Assembly: GCF_028609845.1 (NCBI RefSeq)
Contig: NZ_CP063191.1
Span: 992,001 to 1,056,000, forward strand
Direction of reading: 5' to 3'
Source of the DNA: Corynebacterium heidelbergense
GTDB lineage: Bacteria; Actinomycetota; Actinomycetes; Mycobacteriales; Mycobacteriaceae
Length of the DNA stretch: 64,000 nt
A program made the translations under genes and the position numbers. Of the stretch, positions 30,399 through 41,226 are shown in pieces. Each line of letters opens with the position of its first letter. The first letter of the stretch is position 1. Below the pieces are notes generated by a model that saw only the letters and a program-made list of their open reading frames with translations, did not search any database and was not told the DNA's origin.

Positions 30399-30489
30399 GA
30401 AATGGTGAGGATACAAACAAGGGGTCAAACCCACGCATTAGCGTGTGGGTGGATGCCCGGTTTGTGTCCTCACCATTTCTTCGTACCCA
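30399..30489 (+). terminator. Long terminator hairpin of the rRNA operon
   Basis: GAAATGGTGAGGATACAAAC (30399-30418) pairs over 20 bp with 30470-30489, with one G-U pair. Within the loop a second hairpin, CCCACGC-ATTA-GCGTGTGGG, is present. The T-rich tail is weak (TTCTTCG), so termination may depend on the length of the stem or on Rho, and the structure may also protect or process the transcript. Confidence 0.65.
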
Positions 30490-30700
30490 GATACTTGGAA
30501 ACTTAGATACTTAAATACCTAAACTCTTTAGGGGCGGGCGCGGCTGGGGCCGGTTATTTACCCTGGGGCGAGGCTATTTGTCTTAAACCTTTGCAGTCCC
30601 CCTAGCTGCGACCGCTCAGCCGGGGTGGGGCGACAATGGCGGCTGACCCAGCAACCACTACAATCGCCGGAGTACTAGCGCATAGTGGAAGGCAATCACG

Positions 30701-31663
30701 GTGGACTCCCGAAACAGAGGATATGAATCCAGCGAGAACGGGGCATCCCGCGGGAGGCGTGGGGCTCCTCGTAACCACCGGCACACGGGCGAGCGCCGGG
30801 GTAGTCGCGACCGGGAGGAACGCGGTATCCGCAGCGGTGGAGGCCGCGACCACCGGGATCGCGACCGCGATTGGCGCGGAGAAGGCCGGGGCGGGGACAA
30901 GCCCGCCCGCCCGCGCAACGACCGGAATCAGCGCGATTCCTTTGTCGGGCCTCAACGTCACGGATACCGCGAGGAACGGATCAATCGCCGAGTCAACGAA
31001 CCCGCGATTCCCGCAGATGTGGACCCACGGGAGCTGGACCCCACCGTCCGGCAGGAGCTGCGCAGCCTTGCCAAGGACAACGCCGACATGACGGCTAAGC
31101 ACCTTATTATGGCAGCCTCCCTCCTGGACGAAGACCCACAGAAGGCCCTCGCCCACGCCCGTGCCGCCAAGGACCGCGCAGGCCGGGTTCCCGTCGCGCG
31201 CGAAACTAATGGCATCGCTGCCTACCACGCCGGCGAGTGGAAGGAAGCTATCGCCGAGCTCCGGGCAGCACGGCGGATGTCCGGCGGCCCGGGCCTGGTG
31301 GCTGTACTCGCAGACGCTGAACGCGGGTTGGGCCGTCCGGCTAAGGCGCTGGAGGTGGCGTCCGAAATCGACGGACAAGACCTCGAACCGGAAACCCGGG
31401 CGGAATTGGCCATCGTCGTCGCAGGCGCCCATCTCGACCTCCAGCAACCGGACGATGCGGTCCTCGCGCTCGAACCGGAAACGGGCAAAACCGATGCCCC
31501 CGAAGTCACCCGAATGCGCCTCATGTACGCCTACGGTGACGTCCTGGAGCACGTCGGCCGCACCGAGGAGGCGGTGGAATGGTTCCGTCGCGCCGCCGAG
31601 ATGGATACCGAAGAGGTGTTGGACGCCAGCGACCGCATCGCGGCCCTCACCGCCGAGGAGTAG
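30701..31663 (+). CDS. TPR-repeat protein with arginine-rich disordered N-terminus
   Basis: 320 residues from a GTG at 30701 with GGAAGG nearby. Residues 1-85 are a highly charged, Arg/Asp/Gly-rich region with RDR and RGG-like steps (RDHRDRDRDWRGEGRGG). The rest is helical with TPR-like pairs, e.g. AKALEVASEIDGQDLEPETR and GRTEEAVEWFRRAAEMDTEE. It starts the tlyA-nadK-recN block and matches in position a mycobacterial TPR gene downstream of tyrS. Function is unknown; the basic, disordered start suggests RNA or ribosome contact, an inference only. A TACAAT -10 candidate lies at 30659-30664. The 211 bp between the rRNA terminator and this gene show no other gene. Confidence 0.85.
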   Translation: MDSRNRGYESSENGASRGRRGAPRNHRHTGERRGSRDREERGIRSGGGRDHRDRDRDWRGEGRGGDKPARPRNDRNQRDSFVGPQRHGYREERINRRVNEPAIPADVDPRELDPTVRQELRSLAKDNADMTAKHLIMAASLLDEDPQKALAHARAAKDRAGRVPVARETNGIAAYHAGEWKEAIAELRAARRMSGGPGLVAVLADAERGLGRPAKALEVASEIDGQDLEPETRAELAIVVAGAHLDLQQPDDAVLALEPETGKTDAPEVTRMRLMYAYGDVLEHVGRTEEAVEWFRRAAEMDTEEVLDASDRIAALTAEE

Positions 31664-31732
31664 AACTGGATACCTGACCTCGGTTCCCAAAGACTCCGCT
31701 GCACTGAGGAGAAAGGCCCCGCTAACAGGACC

Positions 31733-32761
31733 ATGGCACTACACCTGCTAGATCACTACGACGCGATCCTCGCCGACCTGGACGGCACCGTTTTCGAAGG
31801 GGGCCGACCCGTCCCCGGGGCCGCAGAGGGCCTGAGCGGCCGGAGGGTGGTGTACGTGACGAACAATGCCTCCCGCTCCCCGGAACAGGTGGCCGAGCAC
31901 CTCAACCAACTCGGTTTCCCGGCGGACGCCGATAGCGTGCTGACCTCCGCACAGGCCGCGTGCACCCTCGCTTCCCGGGAATTGGAGCAGCGCGGGATTA
32001 GCCCGCAGGGGGCAAAGGCCTTCGTGATCGGGGCGGAATCCTTCAAGGAGTTGGCGCGACGGGAGAGCTTCCGCGTCGTCGAATCCGCAGACGACGAACC
32101 GGCCATCGTGCTGCAGGGGCACAGCCCCGACAACGACTGGGCCCGGCTGTCCGAGGGGGCACTAGCCATCCGACGGGGTGCCGTGTACGTCGCGAGCAAC
32201 CTGGACACGACTCTGCCGTCCGAGCGGGGCTTGCTGGTGGGCAATGGTTCCATGGTTGCCGCCGTGTCCACCGCCACCGGGCAGCGCCCTGTCAGCGCCG
32301 GGAAGCCGGGGCCCGCGATGTTCCACGTCGCCGCGCAACGCCTGGGCTCCACCCACCCCCTGGTTGTCGGGGACCGGCTAGATACCGACATCGCCGGCGG
32401 GAACGCAGCCGGCTTCGACACCCTGTGCACGGTCACGGGGGTATCCGGCCACTGGGACGTGCTCTACTCCAGCGGGCTGAACCGCCCGAACTTCATCGCG
32501 GCGAACATGCGCGATCACCTGCCGGGCTGGAGCGCGGCGGTCTCCGAGCACGGGGCGGCCGATGGCACGGACGGGCTGCAGGTGACCGTGAGGGCCGGCG
32601 AGGAAGGTCCGGTGGACGTCATGGCCGCTGAGGCCCTGGCCGCAGCGGCACCCCTGGTGTGGAAGCACCTGGACGCTTCCGGTAGCACCGATTCCCGGCC
32701 GGAGGTGGCCGTGGTCGGCGGGGATGACCTAGCCCGCCGGGCCGTGGAGGCATGGCGATGA
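31733..32761 (+). CDS. HAD-IIA family phosphatase (NagD-like)
   Basis: 342 residues. HAD motif I is AILADLDGTVFEGG, motif II VVYVTNNASRS, motif III around SAGKPGPAMFH and motif IV LVVGDRLDTDIAGGNAAG. The C2 cap between motifs II and III marks class IIA. The mycobacterial gene in the same position (Rv1692) is a glycerol-3-phosphate phosphatase, so that activity is a reasonable guess. It overlaps the next small gene by 4 bp. Confidence 0.93.
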   Translation: MALHLLDHYDAILADLDGTVFEGGRPVPGAAEGLSGRRVVYVTNNASRSPEQVAEHLNQLGFPADADSVLTSAQAACTLASRELEQRGISPQGAKAFVIGAESFKELARRESFRVVESADDEPAIVLQGHSPDNDWARLSEGALAIRRGAVYVASNLDTTLPSERGLLVGNGSMVAAVSTATGQRPVSAGKPGPAMFHVAAQRLGSTHPLVVGDRLDTDIAGGNAAGFDTLCTVTGVSGHWDVLYSSGLNRPNFIAANMRDHLPGWSAAVSEHGAADGTDGLQVTVRAGEEGPVDVMAAEALAAAAPLVWKHLDASGSTDSRPEVAVVGGDDLARRAVEAWR

Positions 32762-32979
32762 CTACCCCGCACGATGAAACCCGCCGCCCGCCCACCCCGG
32801 GCGACATGGCCGCGCAAGACCCTGCGCATCACACCGCGCACCCCACCCCGTCCGCGGACCCCGCCGACGTCGGCGCCCGCGTGGCCGAATTGCTGTCGCA
32901 AGATGCCGAGGGGTTCCAGGAGGCGGAGTTGCTGGAACGAGCACAGCGCATCGTCGCCGATGCCCTGGAGCGGGGTTAG
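32758..32979 (+). CDS. Small conserved hypothetical protein between the HAD phosphatase and tlyA
   Basis: 73 residues from an ATG that overlaps the preceding stop as ATGA. The N-terminal half is Pro/His/Thr-rich and probably disordered. The C-terminal half, VGARVAELLSQDAEGFQEAE followed by LLERAQRIVADALE, is helical and amphipathic. A small gene lies at this position in mycobacteria as well. No function is known. Tight coupling on both sides supports that it is translated. Confidence 0.75.
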   Translation: MTTPHDETRRPPTPGDMAAQDPAHHTAHPTPSADPADVGARVAELLSQDAEGFQEAELLERAQRIVADALERG

Positions 32980-32991
32980 CGAGGCAGCCCC

Positions 32992-33828
32992 ATGGCAGGA
33001 CGAAAAGGTGGCGGTCTGCAGCGCCTCGACGCTGAGCTCGTGCGGCGCAAGATTGCCCGCTCCCGCGAGCAGGCACAGGAGATGATTCGGGCCGGGCGGG
33101 TGCAGGTCAACGGTATGAAAGCCGAAAAACCGGCCACCGGGGTCAGCGCCGAGGCCTCTATCCGCGTAGCCGAATCGGAGGAGGACCGGTGGGCCTCCCG
33201 AGGCGCGCACAAGCTCCTTGGGGCCCTAGCCGCCTTCGAACCCCAGGGGTTCCAGCTCGCGGGCCACTCAGTGCTGGACGCAGGTGCCTCCACTGGGGGG
33301 TTCACGGACGTGTGTCTACAGCGCGGCGCGGAACGAGTCTATGCGGTGGATGTGGGCTATGGCCAGCTCGTCTGGCGCCTGCAGCAGGACCCGAGGGTCA
33401 CCGTGCTGGATCGGACGAACGTCCGGGCTCTGCAGCCGGCGGACGTGGGCAGTGGCGTGGACCGCATGGTCGGCGATCTGTCGTTCATCTCCGTCGCCCT
33501 TGTTTTGCCGGCCATTGCTGCTTGCATTCGCCCGGGCGGGCACCTGCTTCCCATGGTGAAACCCCAGTTCGAGGTGGGTAAGGAGCGCCTGGGCCGCGGG
33601 GGAGTGGTGCGCAGTCCGGAGCTGCGGGCGGAAGTGACACTCGCGGTTGCCCGGGAGGCGATGAAGTATGGTTTAACAACGAAGGGTGTGGCTGCCTCCC
33701 CATTGCCGGGGCCCAGCGGGAATGTCGAGTATTTCCTGTGGTTGGTCAAGGACGGGGCCGAAGCGGCACCCAGCGACGTTCAGTTGGAATCCATGGTTGC
33801 CACAGCGGTGAAGGAGGGCCCCCAGTGA
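32992..33828 (+). CDS. tlyA: TlyA-family rRNA 2'-O-methyltransferase
   Basis: 278 residues. An N-terminal S4 RNA-binding domain (LQRLDAELVRRKIARSREQA) precedes a FtsJ-like methyltransferase with the AdoMet motif VLDAGASTGGFTDVCLQRGA and DRMVGDLSFISVALVLPA. TlyA methylates 2'-hydroxyls in 16S and 23S rRNA, and its loss gives capreomycin resistance in mycobacteria. It lies a short distance downstream of a rRNA operon. It overlaps nadK by 4 bp. Confidence 0.96.
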   Translation: MAGRKGGGLQRLDAELVRRKIARSREQAQEMIRAGRVQVNGMKAEKPATGVSAEASIRVAESEEDRWASRGAHKLLGALAAFEPQGFQLAGHSVLDAGASTGGFTDVCLQRGAERVYAVDVGYGQLVWRLQQDPRVTVLDRTNVRALQPADVGSGVDRMVGDLSFISVALVLPAIAACIRPGGHLLPMVKPQFEVGKERLGRGGVVRSPELRAEVTLAVAREAMKYGLTTKGVAASPLPGPSGNVEYFLWLVKDGAEAAPSDVQLESMVATAVKEGPQ

Positions 33829-34769
33829 CCGACGCCCACGACGGCACATCGGCGAAGACCGGCGAGAAACGCGAGGTGCTGTTGGTGGCGCACACCGGGG
33901 TCCACGAGAACCTGGGCCTGGCCGCGGAGGCCGCCTCCACCCTGCAAGAAGGCGGGATCAACGTCCGCGTCATGGCGACGGCGGACCCCGCCCCGGTGGC
34001 CCGCCACGAGGTGCTGGGGCGCTTCAAGCGCTTCGGTCACACCCGGGAGGCAGCCACGGGCGTGGAGATGGTCCTCGTCCTCGGTGGCGACGGCACCTTC
34101 CTCCGCGCCGCAGACATCGCCCACTCCGCGGATGTCCCGGTGCTCGGGATCAACATGGGCCACATCGGATTCCTCGCCGAGTGGGAGCAGGAGTCGCTGC
34201 AGGAGGCCATTGACCGGGTCATCAGTCGGGACTACCGCGTGGAGGACCGGATGACCCTCTCCATCACCGTGCGGGATCTCGACGGCCGCGTTCTGGGCAC
34301 GGGGTGGGCCCTCAATGAGTGCTCGGTGGAGAACCTCAACCGGCAGGGTGTGTTGGACACCATCTTGGAAGTGGATCAACGCCCCGTCAGCTCCTTCGGC
34401 TGCGACGGCGTGCTCGTGTCCACCCCCACCGGATCCACGGCCTACGCTTTTTCTGCGGGCGGCCCGGTTTTGTGGCCGGAGCTGGATGCCATCCTCGTGG
34501 TTCCCTCCAACGCGCACACCCTATTCTCCCGCCCGTTGGTGGTCTCCCCGGATTCCTCGGTGGCGGTGGAGACGAACCCCACCACATCCCCGGCGACGGC
34601 GGTGATGGACGGCTTCCGCCAGATCCACATGCCCCCCGGCGCCCGCGTGGAGATGCGCCGTGGCCCCCAGCCGGTGCGTTGGGTCCGCCTGGATTTTGCG
34701 CCCTTTGCCGACCGTTTGGTGCACAAGTTCCGCCTGCCCATCACGGGTTGGCGCGGCCCCCGGCACTAG
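33825..34769 (+). CDS. nadK: NAD kinase
   Basis: 314 residues from the GTG at 33825, overlapping the tlyA stop and preceded by AAGGAGGG. The catalytic GGDGT motif is in MVLVLGGDGTFLRAA, with NMGHIGFLAEWE and the second conserved motif STPTGSTAYAFSAGGPV. It phosphorylates NAD to NADP. In-frame codons upstream of 33825 lie in tlyA. Confidence 0.97.
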   Translation: MTDAHDGTSAKTGEKREVLLVAHTGVHENLGLAAEAASTLQEGGINVRVMATADPAPVARHEVLGRFKRFGHTREAATGVEMVLVLGGDGTFLRAADIAHSADVPVLGINMGHIGFLAEWEQESLQEAIDRVISRDYRVEDRMTLSITVRDLDGRVLGTGWALNECSVENLNRQGVLDTILEVDQRPVSSFGCDGVLVSTPTGSTAYAFSAGGPVLWPELDAILVVPSNAHTLFSRPLVVSPDSSVAVETNPTTSPATAVMDGFRQIHMPPGARVEMRRGPQPVRWVRLDFAPFADRLVHKFRLPITGWRGPRH

Positions 34770-34776
34770 AGGCAGC

Positions 34777-36495
34777 ATGCTCAACGACATCCACATCCGC
34801 AACCTCGGCGTGATCGAGGAGGCCACCGCAGAGTTCTCCACCGGCCTCACGGTTGTCACCGGCGAAACCGGTGCCGGGAAGACGATGGTGGTCACCAGCC
34901 TGCGCCTGCTATCCGGGCATCGCGCGGAGGCCTCGCGCGTCCGGGCGGGGGCGGACAAAGCGGTGGTGGAGGGCATCTTCGCCACGACGTCCGCTAAGGT
35001 CGCCGATCTGGTGGAGGAGATCGGGGGGTTTATGGACGCCACGGAGGGGGCGCCCGCAGAAGTCATCGCCTCCCGCACAGTCACCGCCGCCGGACGCTCC
35101 CGGGCACATCTCGCCGGCAAGGCGGTGGCCGCGGCGGTGCTCGGGCAGTTCGCCGGTCACGTCATCACGATCCATGGGCAAAACGACCAGCTCCGGTTGC
35201 TGGATCCCGCCCGCCAGTTGCGGGCCCTCGATACGTACGCCGGACTGCGCGGGGAGGTGGCGTCCTATAGAGAAAAGCGGCGGGTCTGGCAGGAGCTGGA
35301 CCGGGACCTGCGGCGCCGCACCGAAGCGCGCCGCGAATTGGCGCTGGAGACGGAGACGCTGCAGCGGGCGCTGGAGACCATCGACGAGATCGATCCCCAG
35401 CCGGGCGAGGACGAGCAACTCAAGGCGGACATCACCCGGTTGCAGGATGCCGACGAGGAGCGGGCCAGCCTCGGCGCGGCGCTCAGTGCCCTGGACGGGT
35501 CTGCGGACGTGGGCGGTGGGGAGCTTGGCGGGGACGCGGCGGATCTCGGGGCGGCCAGCGCCAGCGATCTCATTGGGCAGGCGCAGGCACAACTCACCGG
35601 ACCGGACCCGAAGGTCCAGGAGCTAGCGCAGCGCCTCGGGGAGGTGGCCGGCCAGATCAGCGACATCGCCATGGAGTTGGGGGAAGTGCTCCTGGATATC
35701 CCGGACCCGGACGCGCTGGAGGGCATGCTGCAGCGGCAGGCGGAGCTGCGCGAGCTGCGCAAGTTCGCCGTAGACGTGGACGGCGCTATCCAGTGGCGCG
35801 ACCGGGCCCGCCAACGGCTCGAACAGATCGACGTCAGTGGAGACGCGCTGGACAGGCTGGCCGAACAGGTCGAGCGAGCCCGGGCGGAGATGATGGACAT
35901 CGGCAGACGCCTATCCACCCAGCGGGCCAACGCTGCAAAGGCCTTCGCGAAAGACGTGACCCGGGAGATCCGGGGGCTGCACATGTCCGCCGCGGTGGAG
36001 GTGGAGATCAACAGCACCGCCGAACCCGGGCCGGAGGGGCTGGATGAGGTGGAATTTCAACTGGTCCAGGGCGGGCACCGGACGGCGCTGGCCGCCAGCG
36101 CCTCCGGGGGTGAGCTATCCCGGGTGATGCTGGCGCTGGAGGTAATTATGGCGGGCAGCGGCCGCACCATGGTCTTCGACGAGGTGGACGCCGGGGTGGG
36201 CGGTAAAGCCGCCGTAGAGATCGGGCGGCGGCTCGCGGCGCTGGCGACAAAGAACCAGGTGATCGTCGTGACGCACCTGCCGCAAGTTGCGGCCTTCGCC
36301 GACGCGCACCTCTACGTTGCCAAGGCCGCCAGCGATGCGACCGTCAGCTCGAGTGTGCGCACCCTCAGCGAAGAGGAGCGGGTGGAGGAGCTGTCCCGGA
36401 TGCTCGCCGGGCTCGAATCGGATACCGGCCGGGCCCATGCGGAGGAGCTGGTGGCCATGGCCACCGATGCCAAGAGGAGGCTGGACGAGGGCTAA
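34777..36495 (+). CDS. recN: DNA repair protein RecN
   Basis: 572 residues from the ATG at 34777; upstream in-frame codons overlap nadK. SMC-like ATPase: Walker A VVTGETGAGKTMVV near residue 30, a long central coiled-coil region of roughly residues 150-420, the ABC signature SASGGELSRVMLALE and Walker B MVFDEVDAGVGGK. RecN acts in double-strand break repair. No LexA box is seen just upstream, so it probably shares the upstream transcript. Confidence 0.97.
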   Translation: MLNDIHIRNLGVIEEATAEFSTGLTVVTGETGAGKTMVVTSLRLLSGHRAEASRVRAGADKAVVEGIFATTSAKVADLVEEIGGFMDATEGAPAEVIASRTVTAAGRSRAHLAGKAVAAAVLGQFAGHVITIHGQNDQLRLLDPARQLRALDTYAGLRGEVASYREKRRVWQELDRDLRRRTEARRELALETETLQRALETIDEIDPQPGEDEQLKADITRLQDADEERASLGAALSALDGSADVGGGELGGDAADLGAASASDLIGQAQAQLTGPDPKVQELAQRLGEVAGQISDIAMELGEVLLDIPDPDALEGMLQRQAELRELRKFAVDVDGAIQWRDRARQRLEQIDVSGDALDRLAEQVERARAEMMDIGRRLSTQRANAAKAFAKDVTREIRGLHMSAAVEVEINSTAEPGPEGLDEVEFQLVQGGHRTALAASASGGELSRVMLALEVIMAGSGRTMVFDEVDAGVGGKAAVEIGRRLAALATKNQVIVVTHLPQVAAFADAHLYVAKAASDATVSSSVRTLSEEERVEELSRMLAGLESDTGRAHAEELVAMATDAKRRLDEG

Positions 36496-36569
36496 AACCG
36501 CGCTACCAGCGGGACGCTGGCCCGACGGATCGGCGCGCCTCACCCACCTGGCGGCCCCTAAGCACCACA

Positions 36570-37760
36570 ATGGTGGCCATGATTTTCTCCCGCTCCGATT
36601 TGCCCGGCATCCAGGGTTCCACCCGGAACCTCACCGGACCGAAAAGCATGGCCAAAGCCAAGCTTTCCGACGGGGACATTGTGGTGATCTCGGCTCCCGA
36701 TCTCAGCCGCTCCATGGCCCAGAAGCTCATCGACTCGGGCGTGGCCGCCGTGGTCAACACCGATCAATTTACTACTGGGCGGATGCCCAACTTCGGGCCC
36801 CAAATGCTACTGGACAACGGCGTGACCTTGGTGGAAAACACCGGCCCGGAACTCGCCGCCAAAGCCAAGAGCGGCAAGAAGGTGCGCCTGCACGAGGGCA
36901 AGCTCTACTACGGTGAGCGCTCCATCGGGGGCGGGGAAATCCTCGACGAGGAAACCTCCATGCAGCGCTTCGACGATGCGCGCGACGCCCTCGGGGATCA
37001 CATGGAGGCCCTGTCCGGCAACACCGCCGAGTTCGTCCGCTCCGAAGCCCCGCTGCTCATCGACGGCGTGGGCATCCCGGATGTGGATGTGGACATGGAG
37101 GACCGGAAAGTCCTGGTGGTCAGCCCGGATGAGCAGCTCAAGCCGAAGCTACGGGAGCTGCGGTACTTCTTGCGGGAGTACGACCCGGTCATCATCGCGG
37201 TGGACTCTGCGGCCGATGAGCTGCTGGCGGCGGGCCACCGACCGAAGCTGATTGTCGGGGATCCGGAGGGCATCGGCACCGAAGCGCTGCGCTCCGGGGC
37301 GACGGTCATCCTGCCCGCCGAGCCGGACGGCTTCGCCCACGGCCTGGAGCGGATTCAGGATCTTGGGGTGGGGGCCATGACCTTCCCGGCCGCGACCTCC
37401 AACTCGCGGGACTTGGCTTTCTTGCTGGCCCATTATCACGGGGCCTCCATGGTGGTGAACCTGGGGGAGGTGGTGGATATTGACCGGTTGTTCCACGACG
37501 CCAATTCACCGGATACCCCCTCCGCCCTGTTGTCCCAGCTCCGCGTGGGACCCCGGTTGGTGGATTCCACGGCAGTCGCCGAGCTCTACCGCGTGCAGAA
37601 GGCCGGGGGCGGCTGGCTGTGGGCGCTGCTCGGCATCCTGCTGGCCCTGCTGGCGATCGTCCTCATCGCCGGCCTGTCCGGTGATGGCAGCTTCGTGGAA
37701 AACCTCATCAATTCGTGGAACAACCTGGCCATCAGCTTCCAGAACCTGTTCCGAAACTAG
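36570..37760 (+). CDS. steA: SteA-like septation protein
   Basis: 396 residues. It has the thiamine pyrophosphokinase-like core found in SteA (VIIAVDSAADELLAAGHRPK followed by LIVGDPEGIGTEA) and a single C-terminal membrane helix (WLWALLGILLALLAIVLIAG) near residues 350-372. In Corynebacterium glutamicum SteA and SteB form a complex at the division site linked to peptidoglycan hydrolase RipA. Gene order recN-steA-steB is conserved. An alternative start at the next Met (MIFSRSDLPG) is possible. Confidence 0.9.
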   Translation: MVAMIFSRSDLPGIQGSTRNLTGPKSMAKAKLSDGDIVVISAPDLSRSMAQKLIDSGVAAVVNTDQFTTGRMPNFGPQMLLDNGVTLVENTGPELAAKAKSGKKVRLHEGKLYYGERSIGGGEILDEETSMQRFDDARDALGDHMEALSGNTAEFVRSEAPLLIDGVGIPDVDVDMEDRKVLVVSPDEQLKPKLRELRYFLREYDPVIIAVDSAADELLAAGHRPKLIVGDPEGIGTEALRSGATVILPAEPDGFAHGLERIQDLGVGAMTFPAATSNSRDLAFLLAHYHGASMVVNLGEVVDIDRLFHDANSPDTPSALLSQLRVGPRLVDSTAVAELYRVQKAGGGWLWALLGILLALLAIVLIAGLSGDGSFVENLINSWNNLAISFQNLFRN

Positions 37761-37783
37761 GCGGAGAAGGGAGTCCACGGATC

Positions 37784-38752
37784 ATGAGCACTGGCCGTAT
37801 CATCGCGGGTCTCGGCGCGGGCATCGCCCTAGGGACCCTGTTCGGGTTCTATGCCCTGGCCCCGAATGTCGAGGGTGGCCCCGGCGGGGGTTCCGCCAGC
37901 GCGCAGCACCAGTTGGAGCAGGAGCGCAGCGCCAGGCAATCGGCCGAGGCGGATGCCAATACCGCAGATCGAATTATCGATGCCCAGGCCCAAACGCTGC
38001 TGGCAGATGACCTTAAGGGCCGAACGGTGGCCCTGGTTGGGATGCCGGGGGCCCCGGCCCAAGCCGTGGACCGGATCGCGGCAATGGTGGGGGATGCCGG
38101 CGGGGAGGTGAGTGCCCGCGTGACGCTAACGGAGGAGGCAGTGAACCCGGACAAGGGGGATGAACTGAAATCGTTGGCCGCCAACTCTCTGCCGGCGGGG
38201 GCGAAACTCTCTGAGAAGAACCTCAACCCGGGGATGCACACCGGTCAGATCTTGGGGGCCGCCCTGTCCTCCGGGCGCGGGCCGGGTGCGGGCAAGTCGG
38301 CTTCGGAATCGGATCGGTCCATTGTGTTCGGCGCACTGCGAAACCAGGGCTTCGTGGACAAGGCGGACCAGCAGGTCAAGCCGGCCGATCTGGCAATCGT
38401 GGTTACCGGTTCCGGGGCCCAAAGCACCGCGGGCAAGAAGGAGGAGAACCGGAAAGATGGCGGCCCGGCCGGCGGTGGCTACGCCGCACAGTTCACCGCG
38501 GACGTGGCGGCGGGACTGGATAGCACGATGGCCGGCACGGTGCTGGCCGGGGATGCGGGCTCAGCGGCTGACGGCGGGGCCATCGCGATTGTCCGTAAGA
38601 GTCCGGAGCTGGTGAAATCGGTGTCTACGGTGGATGATGCGCAGCGGGCGGCGGGGGCCCTCACAGTGATCAAGGCGGCCAAGCAGCAGTTGGAGAAGGC
38701 CGCTGGTCAATACGGCTCGGGGCCCGGTGCGACGGCCGCGACCGTCGGGTAA
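37784..38752 (+). CDS. steB: SteB / MctB-family membrane-anchored protein
   Basis: 322 residues from the ATG at 37784, with GAGAAGGGAG upstream. A single N-terminal membrane helix (IIAGLGAGIALGTLFGFYAL) is followed by a coiled-coil segment (HQLEQERSARQSAEADANTA) and an extracytoplasmic domain. The family includes mycobacterial Rv1698/MctB, described in copper export, and corynebacterial SteB, the partner of SteA. Next to steA the septation role is more likely. A strong terminator follows. Confidence 0.88.
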   Translation: MSTGRIIAGLGAGIALGTLFGFYALAPNVEGGPGGGSASAQHQLEQERSARQSAEADANTADRIIDAQAQTLLADDLKGRTVALVGMPGAPAQAVDRIAAMVGDAGGEVSARVTLTEEAVNPDKGDELKSLAANSLPAGAKLSEKNLNPGMHTGQILGAALSSGRGPGAGKSASESDRSIVFGALRNQGFVDKADQQVKPADLAIVVTGSGAQSTAGKKEENRKDGGPAGGGYAAQFTADVAAGLDSTMAGTVLAGDAGSAADGGAIAIVRKSPELVKSVSTVDDAQRAAGALTVIKAAKQQLEKAAGQYGSGPGATAATVG

Positions 38753-38773
38753 CCCGAGGGTGTTATGCTGAAG

Positions 38774-38807
38774 CCCCGTAGGTATTCACCTGCGGGGTTT
38801 TGTTTTT
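38774..38807 (+). terminator. Strong intrinsic terminator after steB
   Basis: CCCCGTAGGT-ATTC-ACCTGCGGGG forms a 10-bp stem (one G-T pair) directly followed by TTTTGTTTTT. It closes the TPR-to-steB transcription unit and separates it from pyrG. Confidence 0.92.
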
Positions 38808-38827
38808 CTGCGGCCCCGCACCACTGA

Positions 38828-40506
<1,679 letters not shown>

Positions 40507-40507
<1 letters not shown>

Positions 40508-41163
40508 TGCCGAAGTTATACGAGGTAAACTCGTCCGAGATCCTGTTCGACGGTCCCATCTTTGCCGTGCGCCGCGACGAGATCGCAACGGCAACCGGGC
40601 AGGCCACGCGAGACATCGTGGAGAACTTCAGCGCGGTGGCCATGGTGCCGGTCCACGAGGGGCGCGTCCTGCTCATTCGGCAGTATCGCCACAGCGTGGG
40701 CCGCTACCAGTGGGAGATCCCCGCCGGGCTGCTGGACAAAGTCGACGAGCAACCGTTGGCGGCAGCCCGCCGGGAGCTCGCAGAGGAAGCGGGCGTTGCC
40801 GCTGAGACGTGGCACTTGCTGGCGGACGTCGTGACCTCCCCCGGTTTCTCCCAGGAGATGTGCCGGATCTACCTGGCGGAGGGCATCCGGGAGCTCGATG
40901 AGGCCGAGGAGGACTCCGAGGTGGACGCTCCCGCCGACGAGGAGGCCGACCTGGAGCGCCGGTGGGTGCCCGTGGAGGAGGCCGTGCGGTGGGTGCAGGA
41001 GGGGATCGTGGAGAATGCGATTGCCACGGCAGGATTGCTGCACTTGGCGGTCGGCACGAAGCGAGACGCCAACACCGCCTTTGACTACACCTCTGGCCTG
41101 GCGCAGCGACGTTCCGCCAGCGCACAGGCGGCGCCCGGGGCGGATATGAAGGGTCTGCGCTAG
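40507..41163 (+). CDS. Nudix hydrolase, ADP-ribose pyrophosphatase-like
   Basis: 218 residues. The Nudix box is complete within GLLDKVDEQPLAAARRELAE followed by EAGV. The upstream IRQYRHSVGRYQWEIPAG segment is typical of the ADP-ribose pyrophosphatase subgroup. The C-terminal ~35 residues (AQRRSASAQAAPGAD) look disordered. The substrate is inferred from family and from the same position in mycobacteria (Rv1700). Confidence 0.92.
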
Positions 41164-41226
41164 GGGGGTCGCGGCGCGGGCGCGGGGTTTGGTGGCGTCC
41201 CCAAGAACAAAAACAACGAGGGAAAC

